A DNA stretch of 39,208 nt from the IMG/VR virus record IMGVR_UViG_3300046665_000162, positions 1 to 39,208 of that record; one strand, given 5' to 3'. Position numbers and translations under genes: made by a program. This document shows, one piece after another, positions 20,743 to 29,455 of the stretch. The notes beneath the pieces were generated by a model. The model had not been told where the DNA came from and made no database searches. It worked only from the letters and a program-made list of their open reading frames with translations. Positions within the stretch are counted from its first letter, which is position 1, and each line of letters begins with the position of its first letter. Source of the stretch: a virus.

Positions 20743-22899
20743 ATGGCACGCAAACGCAAATCCGACGACGCTGAATCGAACGGGCTGGACCCGATCGTCA
20801 AGGAGGCCAAGGATCGTTTCGCCCGTTGCGATGATGCCGAGTCGTCGTTCCGCAAGTTGTTCGTCGAGGATATGAAGTTCGCCAACGGCGATCCGGATAA
20901 CAACTGGCAATGGCCGGACCAGATCCGCCAGTCTCGAGACGGCGACCAGCGTCCATGCCTGACGATCAACAAGGTGCGCCAGCACAACTTGCAGATCATC
21001 AACGACGCGAAGCAGAACAAACCGAGCATCAAGACGCTGCCGATCGACGGTCAGGCCGATATCCAGATTGCGAAGATTCTGGACGGCATCATGCGCCACA
21101 TCGAATACAACTCGCATGCCGAGATTGCCTACGACACGGCGACGGAGTTCGCTGTGCAGGGTGGTCTCGGTTACTGGCGCGTCGTGACTGAGTATGCGCA
21201 TGATGGGTCGTTCGAGCAGGAAATCTTTATCCGGCGCGTGAAAGATCCCCTGAGCGTCTATCTTGACCCGGATATTCAGTCTGCCGATGGCGCAGACGCG
21301 AAGTTCGGCTTCGTGTTTGAGGACGTTCCGAAAGAGGAATACGAGGCGCAGTATCCGGACGAAGACCCGGCGAGCGTCACGTTCCCGATGGAAGCGACCG
21401 GTGATCCGTGGCTGGATAAGGATCATGTGCGCGTGTGCGAATACTTCCGCCGCGCCGAGAAGACGGACATGCTCATCAATCACCCTGTGAATGGGCCGAT
21501 GAAGCTGTCCGAAGTGGGCGACGCAGACGAGCGCAAAGCCCTGCTCGCCGACGACAGCGTGAAGAAGCGCGAGATCACCGAGCCGCATTTCCAGTGGTTC
21601 AAGATCGCTGGCGACAAGATCATCGACCGCAAGGAATGGCTGGGCCGCTATCTGCCGATCGTGCGCGTGGTGGGCGAGGAAATCGTCATCAACGGCAAGG
21701 TTGAGCGCAAGGGCCACACGCGCAACATGAAAGACGGCCAGCGCATGTACAACTACATGACCTCGGCCAACGTCGAATACATCGCGCTGCAAACCAAGAC
21801 GCCGTACGTCGCACCTGTCGAAGCCATCGAAGGCTATGAGGACGAGTGGGCGAATGCGAACAAAGATAACAAGGCGTATCTGCCCTACAACGGGCTGCGT
21901 GAGGATGGCAGTGCCATTGAGCGCCCGATGCGCGAGCAGCCTCCCGTAGGGGCTTCCGCGTACCTGCAAGCCATGCAAACGGCACAGCAGGAGCTGATGA
22001 TGACATCGGGCCAGTATCAGGAGCAGTTCGGCGCGCCGTCGAATGCCGATGCTGGCGTTGCCATTGCCGCGCGTCAGCGTCAGGGCGACAAGGCGACATA
22101 CCATTTCATCGACAACGTGGCGCGCGCGATCCGCTACACCGGCCGCATCATGGTCGACCTCATCCCGAAGATTTACGACACGCAGCGCGTGGTTCGGATC
22201 GTCGGCGAAGACGGAAGCGAGGACTTCGCGCAGATCAATCCGCAACAGCCGCATGCAGTCGGCGACCAGCAGGGCAATGCGCAGCAGGCGCCGGCCGATA
22301 ACTCGAAGCTGAGCGCAGAACAGGCCGCGCAACTGATCTACAACCCTGGCATTGGCCGCTATGACGTGACGGTCGAGGTTGGCCCGAACTATGAGACGCG
22401 CCGGCAGGAAGCGTTCCATGCGCTCACGCAGATCATGTCGCAGGATCAGGACTTGATGAAGGTCGCGGGCGATCTGCTGTTCAAGGCTGCGGATTTCCCG
22501 ATGGCCGATGAGGTTGCAGAACGTCTGCACCGCACGATCCCGGCTGCGATCCTCGGCGAAGGCCCGAGCCCGCAAGAGCAGGACATGGAGCAGAAGATGC
22601 AGCAGATGGGCCAGATGATCGAGCATCTGACGGCCGAGCTTCAGAACGCGCGCAGCGGCAAGGATCAGCAGGAAACGGACATCAAGGCCTATGACGCTGA
22701 AACCAAGCGCCTTCAGGCACTCGGCCAGCCGCTCGATCCGGAGCTGGTCGCGCATGTCGCGACGCAGGTCGTAATGCAGATGATGCAGACCGGAGCGCCG
22801 GAAGGAAATCCTTCCGCAGCGCCGCCGGGCGCGCAGCAGAATCAACCCCAACCGAACCCGCCGAGCGCGGGTTTTTCTTTGCCCGCTCAACCTCAATAG
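20743..22899 (+). CDS. P22-like portal protein
   Basis: At 718 residues this matches the P22 gp1 family: N-terminal helical clip/wing (ESSFRKLFVEDMKFANGD, then TINKVRQHNLQIINDAKQNKPSI), a central region with RRVKDPLSVYLDPD, and a C-terminal barrel with heptad-like sequence (QDMEQKMQQMGQMIEHLTAELQNA, about 610-640). The portal forms the dodecameric vertex through which DNA enters and leaves. The last 40 residues are Pro/Gln/Ala-rich. It starts three bases after terL. Confidence 0.95.
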   Translation: MARKRKSDDAESNGLDPIVKEAKDRFARCDDAESSFRKLFVEDMKFANGDPDNNWQWPDQIRQSRDGDQRPCLTINKVRQHNLQIINDAKQNKPSIKTLPIDGQADIQIAKILDGIMRHIEYNSHAEIAYDTATEFAVQGGLGYWRVVTEYAHDGSFEQEIFIRRVKDPLSVYLDPDIQSADGADAKFGFVFEDVPKEEYEAQYPDEDPASVTFPMEATGDPWLDKDHVRVCEYFRRAEKTDMLINHPVNGPMKLSEVGDADERKALLADDSVKKREITEPHFQWFKIAGDKIIDRKEWLGRYLPIVRVVGEEIVINGKVERKGHTRNMKDGQRMYNYMTSANVEYIALQTKTPYVAPVEAIEGYEDEWANANKDNKAYLPYNGLREDGSAIERPMREQPPVGASAYLQAMQTAQQELMMTSGQYQEQFGAPSNADAGVAIAARQRQGDKATYHFIDNVARAIRYTGRIMVDLIPKIYDTQRVVRIVGEDGSEDFAQINPQQPHAVGDQQGNAQQAPADNSKLSAEQAAQLIYNPGIGRYDVTVEVGPNYETRRQEAFHALTQIMSQDQDLMKVAGDLLFKAADFPMADEVAERLHRTIPAAILGEGPSPQEQDMEQKMQQMGQMIEHLTAELQNARSGKDQQETDIKAYDAETKRLQALGQPLDPELVAHVATQVVMQMMQTGAPEGNPSAAPPGAQQNQPQPNPPSAGFSLPAQPQ

Positions 22900-22909
22900 G
22901 GAATCGATC

Positions 22910-23218
22910 ATGGCCGGCTATCCAGGAATCCTCCAAGACCTCGGCAGCACGACGCCGATCGTTGGGCTTTATCGCATCGTCCAGACGCTCGCGCCCGCTG
23001 CGGTCGGCGCGAACACGACCGCGGAGCAGACGTTCACGGTTCCCGGCCTCCAGGTCGGTGATTCCATCGACGTGAACAAGGCATCGCATCAGGTGGGTTT
23101 GTCGATCGGCAATGTGCGCGTTTCCGCGGCGAACACGCTGGCCATCCAGTTCGTGAACACCACGGCTGGCTCGCTCACACCGACGACCGAGCAATACATC
23201 ATCGGCGGCCAGCGCTGA
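22910..23218 (+). CDS. Small head-region protein (102 aa)
   Basis: The protein is beta-rich and compact (IVGLYRIVQTLAPAAVGANTTAEQTFTVPGLQVGD, later SIGNVRVSAANTLAIQFVNTTAG), without membrane segments or cysteines. The pattern of short strands separated by Gly/Asn turns suggests an Ig-like or jelly-roll fold, as in capsid decoration or head-completion proteins. It lies between portal and scaffold. Structural role is inferred from position only. Confidence 0.7.
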   Translation: MAGYPGILQDLGSTTPIVGLYRIVQTLAPAAVGANTTAEQTFTVPGLQVGDSIDVNKASHQVGLSIGNVRVSAANTLAIQFVNTTAGSLTPTTEQYIIGGQR

Positions 23219-23421
23219 TGACTCCGTTCCGAGCCATGAGCGATACAAGCCTATTGCTCGCCGGCGAGGAGGATTTTTCCCCTGACGTGAGCGATGCGCT
23301 CTATGAGAAACACGGCGCGCATGTCAGATACACGCGTTGCCAATGCGGATCACTCACGTTTCACATCGCAATGAACGCGCTCATCTGCGCTCATTGCACG
23401 GCTGAGATCACCAGCCACTAA
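23218..23421 (+). CDS. Small zinc-ribbon protein (67 aa)
   Basis: Two Cys pairs (TRCQCGS and ICAHCTAE) separated by a 12-residue hairpin form a zinc ribbon. The start overlaps the preceding stop as ATGA; ATG at 23236 is a second candidate. It sits in the head gene block before a terminator. Possibly a virion or assembly factor; function unknown. Confidence 0.68.
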   Translation: MTPFRAMSDTSLLLAGEEDFSPDVSDALYEKHGAHVRYTRCQCGSLTFHIAMNALICAHCTAEITSH

Positions 23422-23439
23422 TCGTTTTCAGATTTCCAG

Positions 23440-23477
23440 AAGGCCCGTTTCTCTCACGAGAGCGGGCCTTTTTCTTT
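23440..23477 (+). terminator. Terminator between portal block and scaffold
   Basis: AAGGCCCG and CGGGCCTT form an 8-bp stem, with a further CTCTC/GAGAG stem inside the loop, followed by a T-rich tract. It would reduce transcription into the scaffold/coat genes unless antitermination is active. There is no obvious promoter directly downstream. Confidence 0.85.
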
Positions 23478-23525
23478 TGGTCCGTACCGGTGCGGCATCA
23501 CCGGGCTCAATCCTTGGACACGTCC

Positions 23526-24275
23526 ATGCAAACCGATGAGAACGCTTCAACCGAAGTAGAGAACGTCACGCCTACGGCCTCCACGGAACAGGCGCAACAG
23601 CCCGCTGAAGTCAGCACGGAACCGGGCGCCGGGCAAACCACGGAAGCAGTCGAGCAGACGCAGCAGGAAAAGCCCAAGAACGACTGGGTTCAACGCCGCA
23701 TCGACCAGCTCACGCGGGAGAAACACGAGGAAAAGCGGCAGCGTGAAGCGCTCGAACAGCAGTTGCGGCAGTACCAGCAACCTGCTGACAACTCGCAGCA
23801 GCCCCAGCAACGGCAGATGAGCGCCGACGAGGTGCGGGCCGACGAGGTGCGGGCCGAAGCGAAGCGCCTCATCCAGCAAGAGAAGTTCGATGACGCCTGC
23901 AACAAGGTGTTCGACGCCGGCAAAGGCGAGTTCGGTAACGAGTGGGATTCGTCGCTGCGCACGTTCCAGATGCTCGGCGGCGCATCGCCCGAGTTTCTCG
24001 AAGCCGTCACGGCGATGGATGCCGGCCACAAGGTGCTGCACCACTTGGGCCAGAACCCGGAAGTCGCTGAGCGCCTGCTGTCCCTTCCTCCGTTGCGCAT
24101 GGCGCTTGAACTGGCCCGTCTCGAATCGACGGTCGGTCAGGCCAAACCCAAACCCGTTTCCAACGCCCCCGCACCGATCAACCCGATCGGCGGACGGTCC
24201 GCACCTGTCGAGCCCGAGGAATTCGCCACGGCCGCAGAGCAGATCGCGTGGTGGAAGAAACACGGCTCCAAATGA
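23526..24275 (+). CDS. Scaffolding protein
   Basis: The 249-residue protein has a disordered, acidic Glu/Gln/Thr-rich N-terminus, a coiled coil (RRIDQLTREKHEEKRQREAL, about 54-90), a tandem repeat (ADEVRADEVRAEA) and a structured helical C-terminal part. This composition, and its place just before the coat gene, are typical of P22-type scaffolds that guide procapsid assembly and then leave. The start at 23526 avoids an N-terminal extension in a region lacking a good ribosome site. Confidence 0.85.
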   Translation: MQTDENASTEVENVTPTASTEQAQQPAEVSTEPGAGQTTEAVEQTQQEKPKNDWVQRRIDQLTREKHEEKRQREALEQQLRQYQQPADNSQQPQQRQMSADEVRADEVRAEAKRLIQQEKFDDACNKVFDAGKGEFGNEWDSSLRTFQMLGGASPEFLEAVTAMDAGHKVLHHLGQNPEVAERLLSLPPLRMALELARLESTVGQAKPKPVSNAPAPINPIGGRSAPVEPEEFATAAEQIAWWKKHGSK

Positions 24276-24284
24276 GGCTGAAAA

Positions 24285-25487
24285 ATGGCTAATACCCTTC
24301 TCAATACCAGCAAGATCCTCGACAAGTCGTTGATGATCCTCGAAAACAACCTGGCGTTCTCGTCGCGCGTGAACAAGGAATACAGCGACGAATTCGCCGT
24401 CAAGAGCGCAAAGATCGGCTCGACGGTGAACGTGCGTAAGCCGGTTCGCTTCGTCGGCACGACCGGCCCCGCGCTGGCTGTCGAAAACGTGGTGGAAACC
24501 GTCATTCCGGTGACGCTCGACACGCAGTTCCACGTCGACTTCCAGTTTTCGTCTCAGGAACTGACGTTGAACATCGACGACTTCGCGGAGCGCTACCTCG
24601 CGCCGGCGATGGCGACGATCGCCAACAAGATCGACCTCGACGGTCTCGGTCTGTACACCACGGTCGCCAATCAGGTGGGCACCGCTGGCACCACGCCGAG
24701 CGACATCGCAACGCTGCTGGCCGCCGGCACGCGCCTCGATCAGGAAGCCGCGCCGCGCGACGGTCAGCGCGCAGTCGTGTGGGATCCGGCCGCAAATGGT
24801 TCGATGGTGAAGGCCGCTGCTGGCCTGTTCAACGCTCCGCAGAAGATCAGCGATCAGTACGCAAGCGGCATCTTCGTGCCGGCGCTGGGCTTCGACATCG
24901 GCATGGATCAGAACATCCGTCAGGCAACCGCTGGCACGCGCACCAACGGCACTGTGTCGGGTGCAGGTCAGACGGGCAGTTCGCTGCTCGTGACCGGCCT
25001 GGGTGCAGGCGGCACGGTCGCAGCGGGCGACACCTTCACGCTGGCAGGTGTGTACGCGGTGAACCCGCAATCGCGCCAGTCGACTCGCGTGTTGCGCCAG
25101 TTCACGGTATTGACCGCTGCGACGGCTGACGGCTCGGGCAATGCAACGCTGTCGATCTTCCCGGCGATCAACACCGCGGCTTCGAACCAGCAATACCAGA
25201 CGGTCACGGCCGGCCCGGCAAACGCTGCTGTCGTCACGTGGGACGTTGCCGCAAGCACGCAGTACACCGTGAACATGGCGTATCACAAGAACGCCTTCAC
25301 GCTCGCCACGGCTGACCTGCAGATGCCGGAAGGTGTCGACTTCGCCGGCCGCCGCAACCACAAGGGTATTTCCATGCGGATCGTGCGTCAGTACGCAATC
25401 GGGACGGACACGTTCCCGTGCCGTATCGACGTGCTGTACGGCTGGCGCCCGGTCTACAACGAACTCGCCTGCCGCATCGCCGGCTGA
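24285..25487 (+). CDS. Major capsid protein (P22 coat family)
   Basis: The 400-residue coat protein has the P22_CoatProtein pattern: N-arm ANTLLNTSKILDKSLMILENNLAFSSRVNKEY, E-loop/P-domain segment (IGSTVNVRKPVRF), a spine helix (FAERYLAPAMATIANKID), an inserted Gly/Ala/Thr-rich beta domain (about 220-335) matching the I-domain position, and a closing HK97-like segment. Length is close to P22 gp5 (430 aa). It follows the scaffold by 9 bases. Confidence 0.94.
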   Translation: MANTLLNTSKILDKSLMILENNLAFSSRVNKEYSDEFAVKSAKIGSTVNVRKPVRFVGTTGPALAVENVVETVIPVTLDTQFHVDFQFSSQELTLNIDDFAERYLAPAMATIANKIDLDGLGLYTTVANQVGTAGTTPSDIATLLAAGTRLDQEAAPRDGQRAVVWDPAANGSMVKAAAGLFNAPQKISDQYASGIFVPALGFDIGMDQNIRQATAGTRTNGTVSGAGQTGSSLLVTGLGAGGTVAAGDTFTLAGVYAVNPQSRQSTRVLRQFTVLTAATADGSGNATLSIFPAINTAASNQQYQTVTAGPANAAVVTWDVAASTQYTVNMAYHKNAFTLATADLQMPEGVDFAGRRNHKGISMRIVRQYAIGTDTFPCRIDVLYGWRPVYNELACRIAG

Positions 25488-25494
25488 TTGAACA

Positions 25495-25536
25495 AGGGGC
25501 CGTCATGTTCGGTTCGACGTGCGGCCCCTGTCTTCT
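25495..25536 (+). terminator. Attenuator-like hairpin after the coat gene
   Basis: AGGGGCCG and CGGCCCCT pair across a 19-base loop, followed by a pyrimidine-rich GTCTTCTT tract. It could lower transcription of tail genes relative to coat. The T-tract is weak, so partial termination or mRNA 3'-end protection is more likely than complete termination. Confidence 0.6.
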
Positions 25537-25549
25537 TGTGGAGTGGTTC

Positions 25550-25888
25550 ATGCCATACGAAAAATTCCCGATGTGGACGCATAAGCAGGGCGAGAAATCG
25601 CGCGTCGTCCATACGCAGGAAGAATTTGATGCACTCGGCGAAGGCTGGTCGGACCATCAGCACGTCCCGCCGAAAGTGCATGTCGATGCTGACACGTTCC
25701 AGCATTACCCGAAGTGGGTAGGCGACAAGCTCGTGCACAGCGCCGAGGAAGAAGCCGCGCTTGCGCCGTCCGAGCCCGAGCAGAACGACGAGCGCGCCGC
25801 GCTGCTCCAGATCGCCGACGAGCGCGGCGTGAAGGTCGACAAGCGCTGGTCGAATGACAAGATTCGCGCGGCTCTGGAGGCAGTGTGA
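25550..25888 (+). CDS. Head-tail region protein with HeH/SAP-like C-terminus (112 aa)
   Basis: The N-terminal part (MPYEKFPMWTHKQGEKSRVVHTQEEFDALGEGW) is followed by an acidic linker and a C-terminal helix-extended-helix-like segment (ERAALLQIADERGVKVDKRW then KIRAALEAV). Such C-termini bind DNA or cap proteins in several phage head genes. The position between coat and gp4-like gene fits a head-completion or DNA-binding accessory role. GGAG precedes the start. Confidence 0.7.
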   Translation: MPYEKFPMWTHKQGEKSRVVHTQEEFDALGEGWSDHQHVPPKVHVDADTFQHYPKWVGDKLVHSAEEEAALAPSEPEQNDERAALLQIADERGVKVDKRWSNDKIRAALEAV

Positions 25889-26604
25889 CTACGGGAACTG
25901 ATCTGATCACGCTGGCGCTGAAGGACATCGGCGCGTTGGGTATCGGGCAGGCTGTCTCTGCTGAAGATACGGCCGATGCGCTGGCCACGCTGAACATGAT
26001 GCTCGGCCAGTGGGATGCTGAGCGCCTGAGCGTCTATCACCTGGTCGATACGGCGCATCAGGCGAACGGATCAGTTTCCTACACGGTCGGCCTAGGCGGC
26101 GACTTCAACGTCACGCGGCCGATCAAGATCAACGCCGCCTATGCGCGCCTGCAAAGCAGCGGCGCCGGCAGCGCGGTCGATTACCGGATCTCGATGATCG
26201 ACGCGCGCGAAGACTATTCGCGCATCAGCCTCAAAACGCTGTCGTCGTTCCCTGAGTGGGCGTTCTACGACTCGGCCTATCCGCTTGGCACCCTGTTTCT
26301 GTACCCGGTCCCGAACAGCAGCTACGAGCTGCACATCGTGACGATGGAGACGCTGCCGCAGCTTGCGACGGCCGGAACATCAGTCAACCTGCCGCCGCCG
26401 TATCTGGCCGCGCTGCGCTACAACCTCGCGATCTACCTGTGCCCGTCCTATCAGCTTGAGCCGACGCCGTCACTGGTGCGCCTCGCGATGAACGCCAAGC
26501 GCGTGATCAAACGGATGAACACGCAGATTCCGCAACTGACGATGCCGCGCGGTCTGATGTCGAAATCCCGCTACAACATCTACAGCGACAATTCGAGCAA
26601 CTGA
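25885..26604 (+). CDS. P22 gp4-like tail accessory factor
   Basis: This 239-residue protein matches the P22 tail accessory factor superfamily: N-terminal ITLALKDIGALGIGQAVSAEDTADALATLNMMLGQWDAERL, a beta-rich centre, and a C-terminal helical region ending in Arg/Lys-rich helices. It binds the portal after packaging and seals the head. It is larger than P22 gp4 (166 aa) because of an extra C-terminal part. The start is GTG in a GTGA overlap. No lytic activity motif is evident. Confidence 0.88.
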   Translation: MTTGTDLITLALKDIGALGIGQAVSAEDTADALATLNMMLGQWDAERLSVYHLVDTAHQANGSVSYTVGLGGDFNVTRPIKINAAYARLQSSGAGSAVDYRISMIDAREDYSRISLKTLSSFPEWAFYDSAYPLGTLFLYPVPNSSYELHIVTMETLPQLATAGTSVNLPPPYLAALRYNLAIYLCPSYQLEPTPSLVRLAMNAKRVIKRMNTQIPQLTMPRGLMSKSRYNIYSDNSSN

Positions 26605-28028
26605 TGCGCATCCCGCTCACATCCGGCGCGTACCAGACGCGCAGCGTTATTGCTGAAGCGCAGCGCAGTGTGAACCTGTACGCCGAAGCTAATCCTCAGG
26701 ATGCGCCGTGCCCGTTCACCTACTATCCGACACCGGGCCTGACGCTCGTTTCGACGCCGCCAGGTGAGGGTGAATGCCGCGCGATCTATACCGCGAGCAA
26801 CGGTAATCGCTATGACGTGGTCGGGCAGAGCGTGTATTCGGTCAGTGCCACGAACGCCTATACCGCGCTTGGGCTGCTCACCTCGACGGGTGGGCCTGTC
26901 TCGATGGTCGACAACGGTACCGATGTATTTATCGTCGACGGCACTGTGAACGGGTTCACGATCGATCTGGAGACCAATGTCATGTCTCCCGTTTCCGATC
27001 CGGCGTTCTATGGTGCTGACAAGGTCGATCTGGTGGATGGGTATTTCCTGTTCAACCGGCCCGGCACACCGCAGTTCTACATTTCCCTGTTCGACGGGAT
27101 CACGTTCGACCCGCTCGACATTGCATCGAAATCGACCTATTCCGACAACCTCGTGACCCTGGCCGTCATGCACCGGGAAATCTGGCTGTTCGGCGAACTC
27201 ACAACTGAGGTTTGGTACAACACCGGCGCCTCAGACTTCACCTTTGGCCGCATGCCGGGCGTGTTCATCGAGCATGGCTGCGCGGCCAAGCATTCGGTCG
27301 CGAAGATCGATCTCGCGCTGTTCTGGCTCGGGCAGGATCTGCAAGGGCAGAACGTGGTATTCGCCGGCCGAAACTACATCGCCGAGCGGATTTCGACACA
27401 TTCGATCGAGCAGGCGCTGGCCGGCTATTCGCGCGTTGACGATGCAATCGGCTTCTCATACCAGCAGGGCGGCCACGCCTTCTATGTGCTGACGTTCCCG
27501 ACCGCGAATGCGACATGGTGCTTCGATGTGGTGACCGCGCAATGGCATCAGCGCGCATATCTGGAAGCCGATGGCACACTCAGCCGCCACCGCATGAACT
27601 GCCATTCGTTCAATGCGGGCCGCAATCTGGTTGGCGACTGGCAGACGGGTAACGTCTATGCGCTCGACCCGAATGCCTACACCGATAACGGGACGACGAT
27701 CGAATACATCCGGGCATTCCCGCACATCCTGGGCAGCGACGGCAACCGCGTGATGTTCCGCCAGTTCATCGCAGACATGGAAGTCGGCAACGGGCTGCCT
27801 GACGACTCCGATTCACCTGAAATCCGGCTTCGCTGGAGCGATGACCGGGGCCGAAGCTGGGGGAACTGGATTCAGGGATCACTCGGCAAGCTTGGCGAAT
27901 ACCTGACCTCAATCCAGTTCCAGCGACTCGGCTATTCGCGTGATCGTGTGTTTGAGCTGTCGTGGTCAGCGCCGGTCAAGACTGCGCTCAACGGCGCGTG
28001 GGTTGATGTTTCGAGGTCGCGCACGTGA
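26604..28028 (+). CDS. P22 gp10-like packaged-DNA stabilisation protein (tail hub)
   Basis: The 474-residue protein starts MRIPLTSGAYQTRSVIAEAQRSVNLYAE, a highly typical N-terminus of gp10-like proteins, and has repeated beta-propeller-like strands such as ISLFDGITFDPLDIASK and EIWLFGELTTEVWYNTG. It forms the hub that attaches to gp4 and holds the tailspikes. Length agrees with P22 gp10 (472 aa). Confidence 0.92.
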   Translation: MRIPLTSGAYQTRSVIAEAQRSVNLYAEANPQDAPCPFTYYPTPGLTLVSTPPGEGECRAIYTASNGNRYDVVGQSVYSVSATNAYTALGLLTSTGGPVSMVDNGTDVFIVDGTVNGFTIDLETNVMSPVSDPAFYGADKVDLVDGYFLFNRPGTPQFYISLFDGITFDPLDIASKSTYSDNLVTLAVMHREIWLFGELTTEVWYNTGASDFTFGRMPGVFIEHGCAAKHSVAKIDLALFWLGQDLQGQNVVFAGRNYIAERISTHSIEQALAGYSRVDDAIGFSYQQGGHAFYVLTFPTANATWCFDVVTAQWHQRAYLEADGTLSRHRMNCHSFNAGRNLVGDWQTGNVYALDPNAYTDNGTTIEYIRAFPHILGSDGNRVMFRQFIADMEVGNGLPDDSDSPEIRLRWSDDRGRSWGNWIQGSLGKLGEYLTSIQFQRLGYSRDRVFELSWSAPVKTALNGAWVDVSRSRT

Positions 28029-28534
28029 GCGACGCGACCAACAGCAACATCCCGAATCCCGGGGTTCCGTTCCTCGATTCGAGCGGGCGCATTACGCAGG
28101 TCTGGTGGGCTTTTCTGCTCGCGATCTTCCAGCGGACAGGCGGCAGCGGGACGCCGACGCCGCCGACGCAGATCGACTATTCGCCGCTGATCGACGCTCA
28201 GGCACCATATCCGCCCGCTGCGATCGATCCGTATGGCGTCGCGCTGGCGCCGGTGGCTGCGCCGCAAATTGTGTTCGATGCGCCGCCGGATGCCGTGGCC
28301 GCTCCGTATATCCCGGCCGACCCGATCGAGGACATTTTCACCGCTGGCACCGACTTTACGCCGGGCACGACGGTGAGCCTGGCGCTTTCGAAGGTCTATG
28401 CGTCTGCGCCTGCAGTTCTCGTGCATTTCGATGGCACGTTTCAGGCAACGGACCAGTACAGCGTTTCCGGCAACACGATCACTTTCACGTCGGCCATTCC
28501 GGTTGGGGTGTCCAAAGTCTATGCGCGAGGCTAA
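28025..28534 (+). CDS. Tail protein with beta module shared with the tailspike
   Basis: The 169-residue protein has an N-terminal segment NIPNPGVPFLDSSGRITQVWWAFLLAIFQRTGG, a Pro/Ala-rich linker, and a C-terminal module (about 105-169) whose pattern FTAGTDFTPG...VHFDGT.QATDQY...TITFTSAIPVGV closely matches residues about 98-165 of the tailspike. It occupies the P22 needle (gp26) slot but lacks a long coiled coil, so it is not a typical needle. A hub-to-spike adaptor is plausible. Confidence 0.75.
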   Translation: MSDATNSNIPNPGVPFLDSSGRITQVWWAFLLAIFQRTGGSGTPTPPTQIDYSPLIDAQAPYPPAAIDPYGVALAPVAAPQIVFDAPPDAVAAPYIPADPIEDIFTAGTDFTPGTTVSLALSKVYASAPAVLVHFDGTFQATDQYSVSGNTITFTSAIPVGVSKVYARG

Positions 28535-28537
28535 AGC

Positions 28538-28870
28538 ATGACGACCAAATATCGCGAAATGGTGGCGGCCCAGACGCTGACTGCCAGCGCAGTTTCGTAT
28601 TACACGACGCCGGGCGGCACATATGGTGCGATCCACGCCGGCAGCATCTGCAACCCGACCGGCGCCGTCGTCACGGTGAATATATACAAGGTGCCGAGCG
28701 GCAACACGGCCGGCTCGCCCACGAAGATCGCCAGCAAATCTGTTGGCGCGGGCGCGACGATCGCAGTCCCGGAACTGGTGAACCACAAGATGGAGCCGGC
28801 CACGCAGATTTATGCCGATGGTCTCGCCTGCACGCTGAATATCAGCGGTATCGAATACGTCCCGAGCTAA
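28538..28870 (+). CDS. Small beta-rich structural protein (110 aa)
   Basis: The product (KYREMVAAQTLTASAVSYYTTPGGTYGAIHAGS, later VTVNIYKVPSG and CTLNISGIEYVPS) consists of short beta strands with Gly/Thr turns and resembles small virion or fibre-associated beta-sandwich proteins. No catalytic pattern is visible. It follows the tail-module gene by three bases and is followed by the hydroxylase. Confidence 0.7.
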   Translation: MTTKYREMVAAQTLTASAVSYYTTPGGTYGAIHAGSICNPTGAVVTVNIYKVPSGNTAGSPTKIASKSVGAGATIAVPELVNHKMEPATQIYADGLACTLNISGIEYVPS

Positions 28871-28873
28871 ACA

Positions 28874-29455
28874 TTGAAAAACTTCCATTTCCTCGCTACT
28901 GGCGTTGACGTCAATCCGCTGATGCTCGCGATCCGCCGCCGTCCGGACCTGTGGAAGGAGGACACGTTTCTCCGCCACTACCCGCAAGGCCCGTTTGGCG
29001 AAACCGAAACGATCATGCTGCGCTTTCCCGAGAAGGTCGCTGGCCTGACGGAAGAGCAGATTGAGCTTTACAAGCAGAACCAGCTTGCCGGATACGACCA
29101 GTACGAGGCGATCGACTATCCCGCCTACAAGGTGCTGCACGAAGCGCGACCGCTCGTGATGAACCTGATGGCGCGCGTGCAGGGCGAGCGTCTTGGCCGC
29201 GTGATGATTAACAAGGTATGCCCGGGTGGCCGTATCTTCGCGCATGCCGACACGCCCGAGCAGACGCGCTACTACACGCGCTTTCACGTGGTGCTGCACG
29301 GCCTGCCGGGCGCGGTCCTGAAGGCCGGCGACGAGCAGATCAACATGCTGACGGGCGAGTGTTTCTGGTTCGACAACAGCCAGATCCACGAAGTCATCAA
29401 TAACAGCGCCGACGAACGCGTTTCGATGGTCGTCGATATCAGGACTTCGCGATGA
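28874..29455 (+). CDS. Aspartyl/asparaginyl beta-hydroxylase family protein
   Basis: This 193-residue protein fits the Fe(II)/2-oxoglutarate-dependent Asp/Asn hydroxylase family. His124-x-Asp126 (FAHADTPEQ) and His172 (SQIHEV) would bind iron, with Arg136/His138 (TRFHVVLHG) and Arg182 near the C-terminus as likely co-substrate contacts. Such enzymes hydroxylate side chains of proteins. TTG at 28874 is preferred because it supplies the family N-terminus (FHFLATGVDVNPL). It overlaps the acetyltransferase gene by four bases, so the two form a unit. Its substrate may be a virion or host protein. Confidence 0.88.
   Translation: MKNFHFLATGVDVNPLMLAIRRRPDLWKEDTFLRHYPQGPFGETETIMLRFPEKVAGLTEEQIELYKQNQLAGYDQYEAIDYPAYKVLHEARPLVMNLMARVQGERLGRVMINKVCPGGRIFAHADTPEQTRYYTRFHVVLHGLPGAVLKAGDEQINMLTGECFWFDNSQIHEVINNSADERVSMVVDIRTSR

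Noticed and set aside
20740-22911. A 723-codon open frame antisense to the portal gene
   Set aside because: It mirrors the portal gene codon by codon, has Arg/Leu/His-rich composition typical of high-GC antisense frames, and lacks a ribosome site or recognisable domain.
23547-25361. A 604-codon antisense frame across scaffold and coat genes
   Set aside because: The composition is typical antisense of GC-rich coding DNA, and the sense strand carries two clear structural genes and a proper operon layout.
27932-29389. A 485-codon antisense frame across tail and hydroxylase genes
   Set aside because: It runs against five well-supported genes and contains Arg-rich low-quality sequence without domains.
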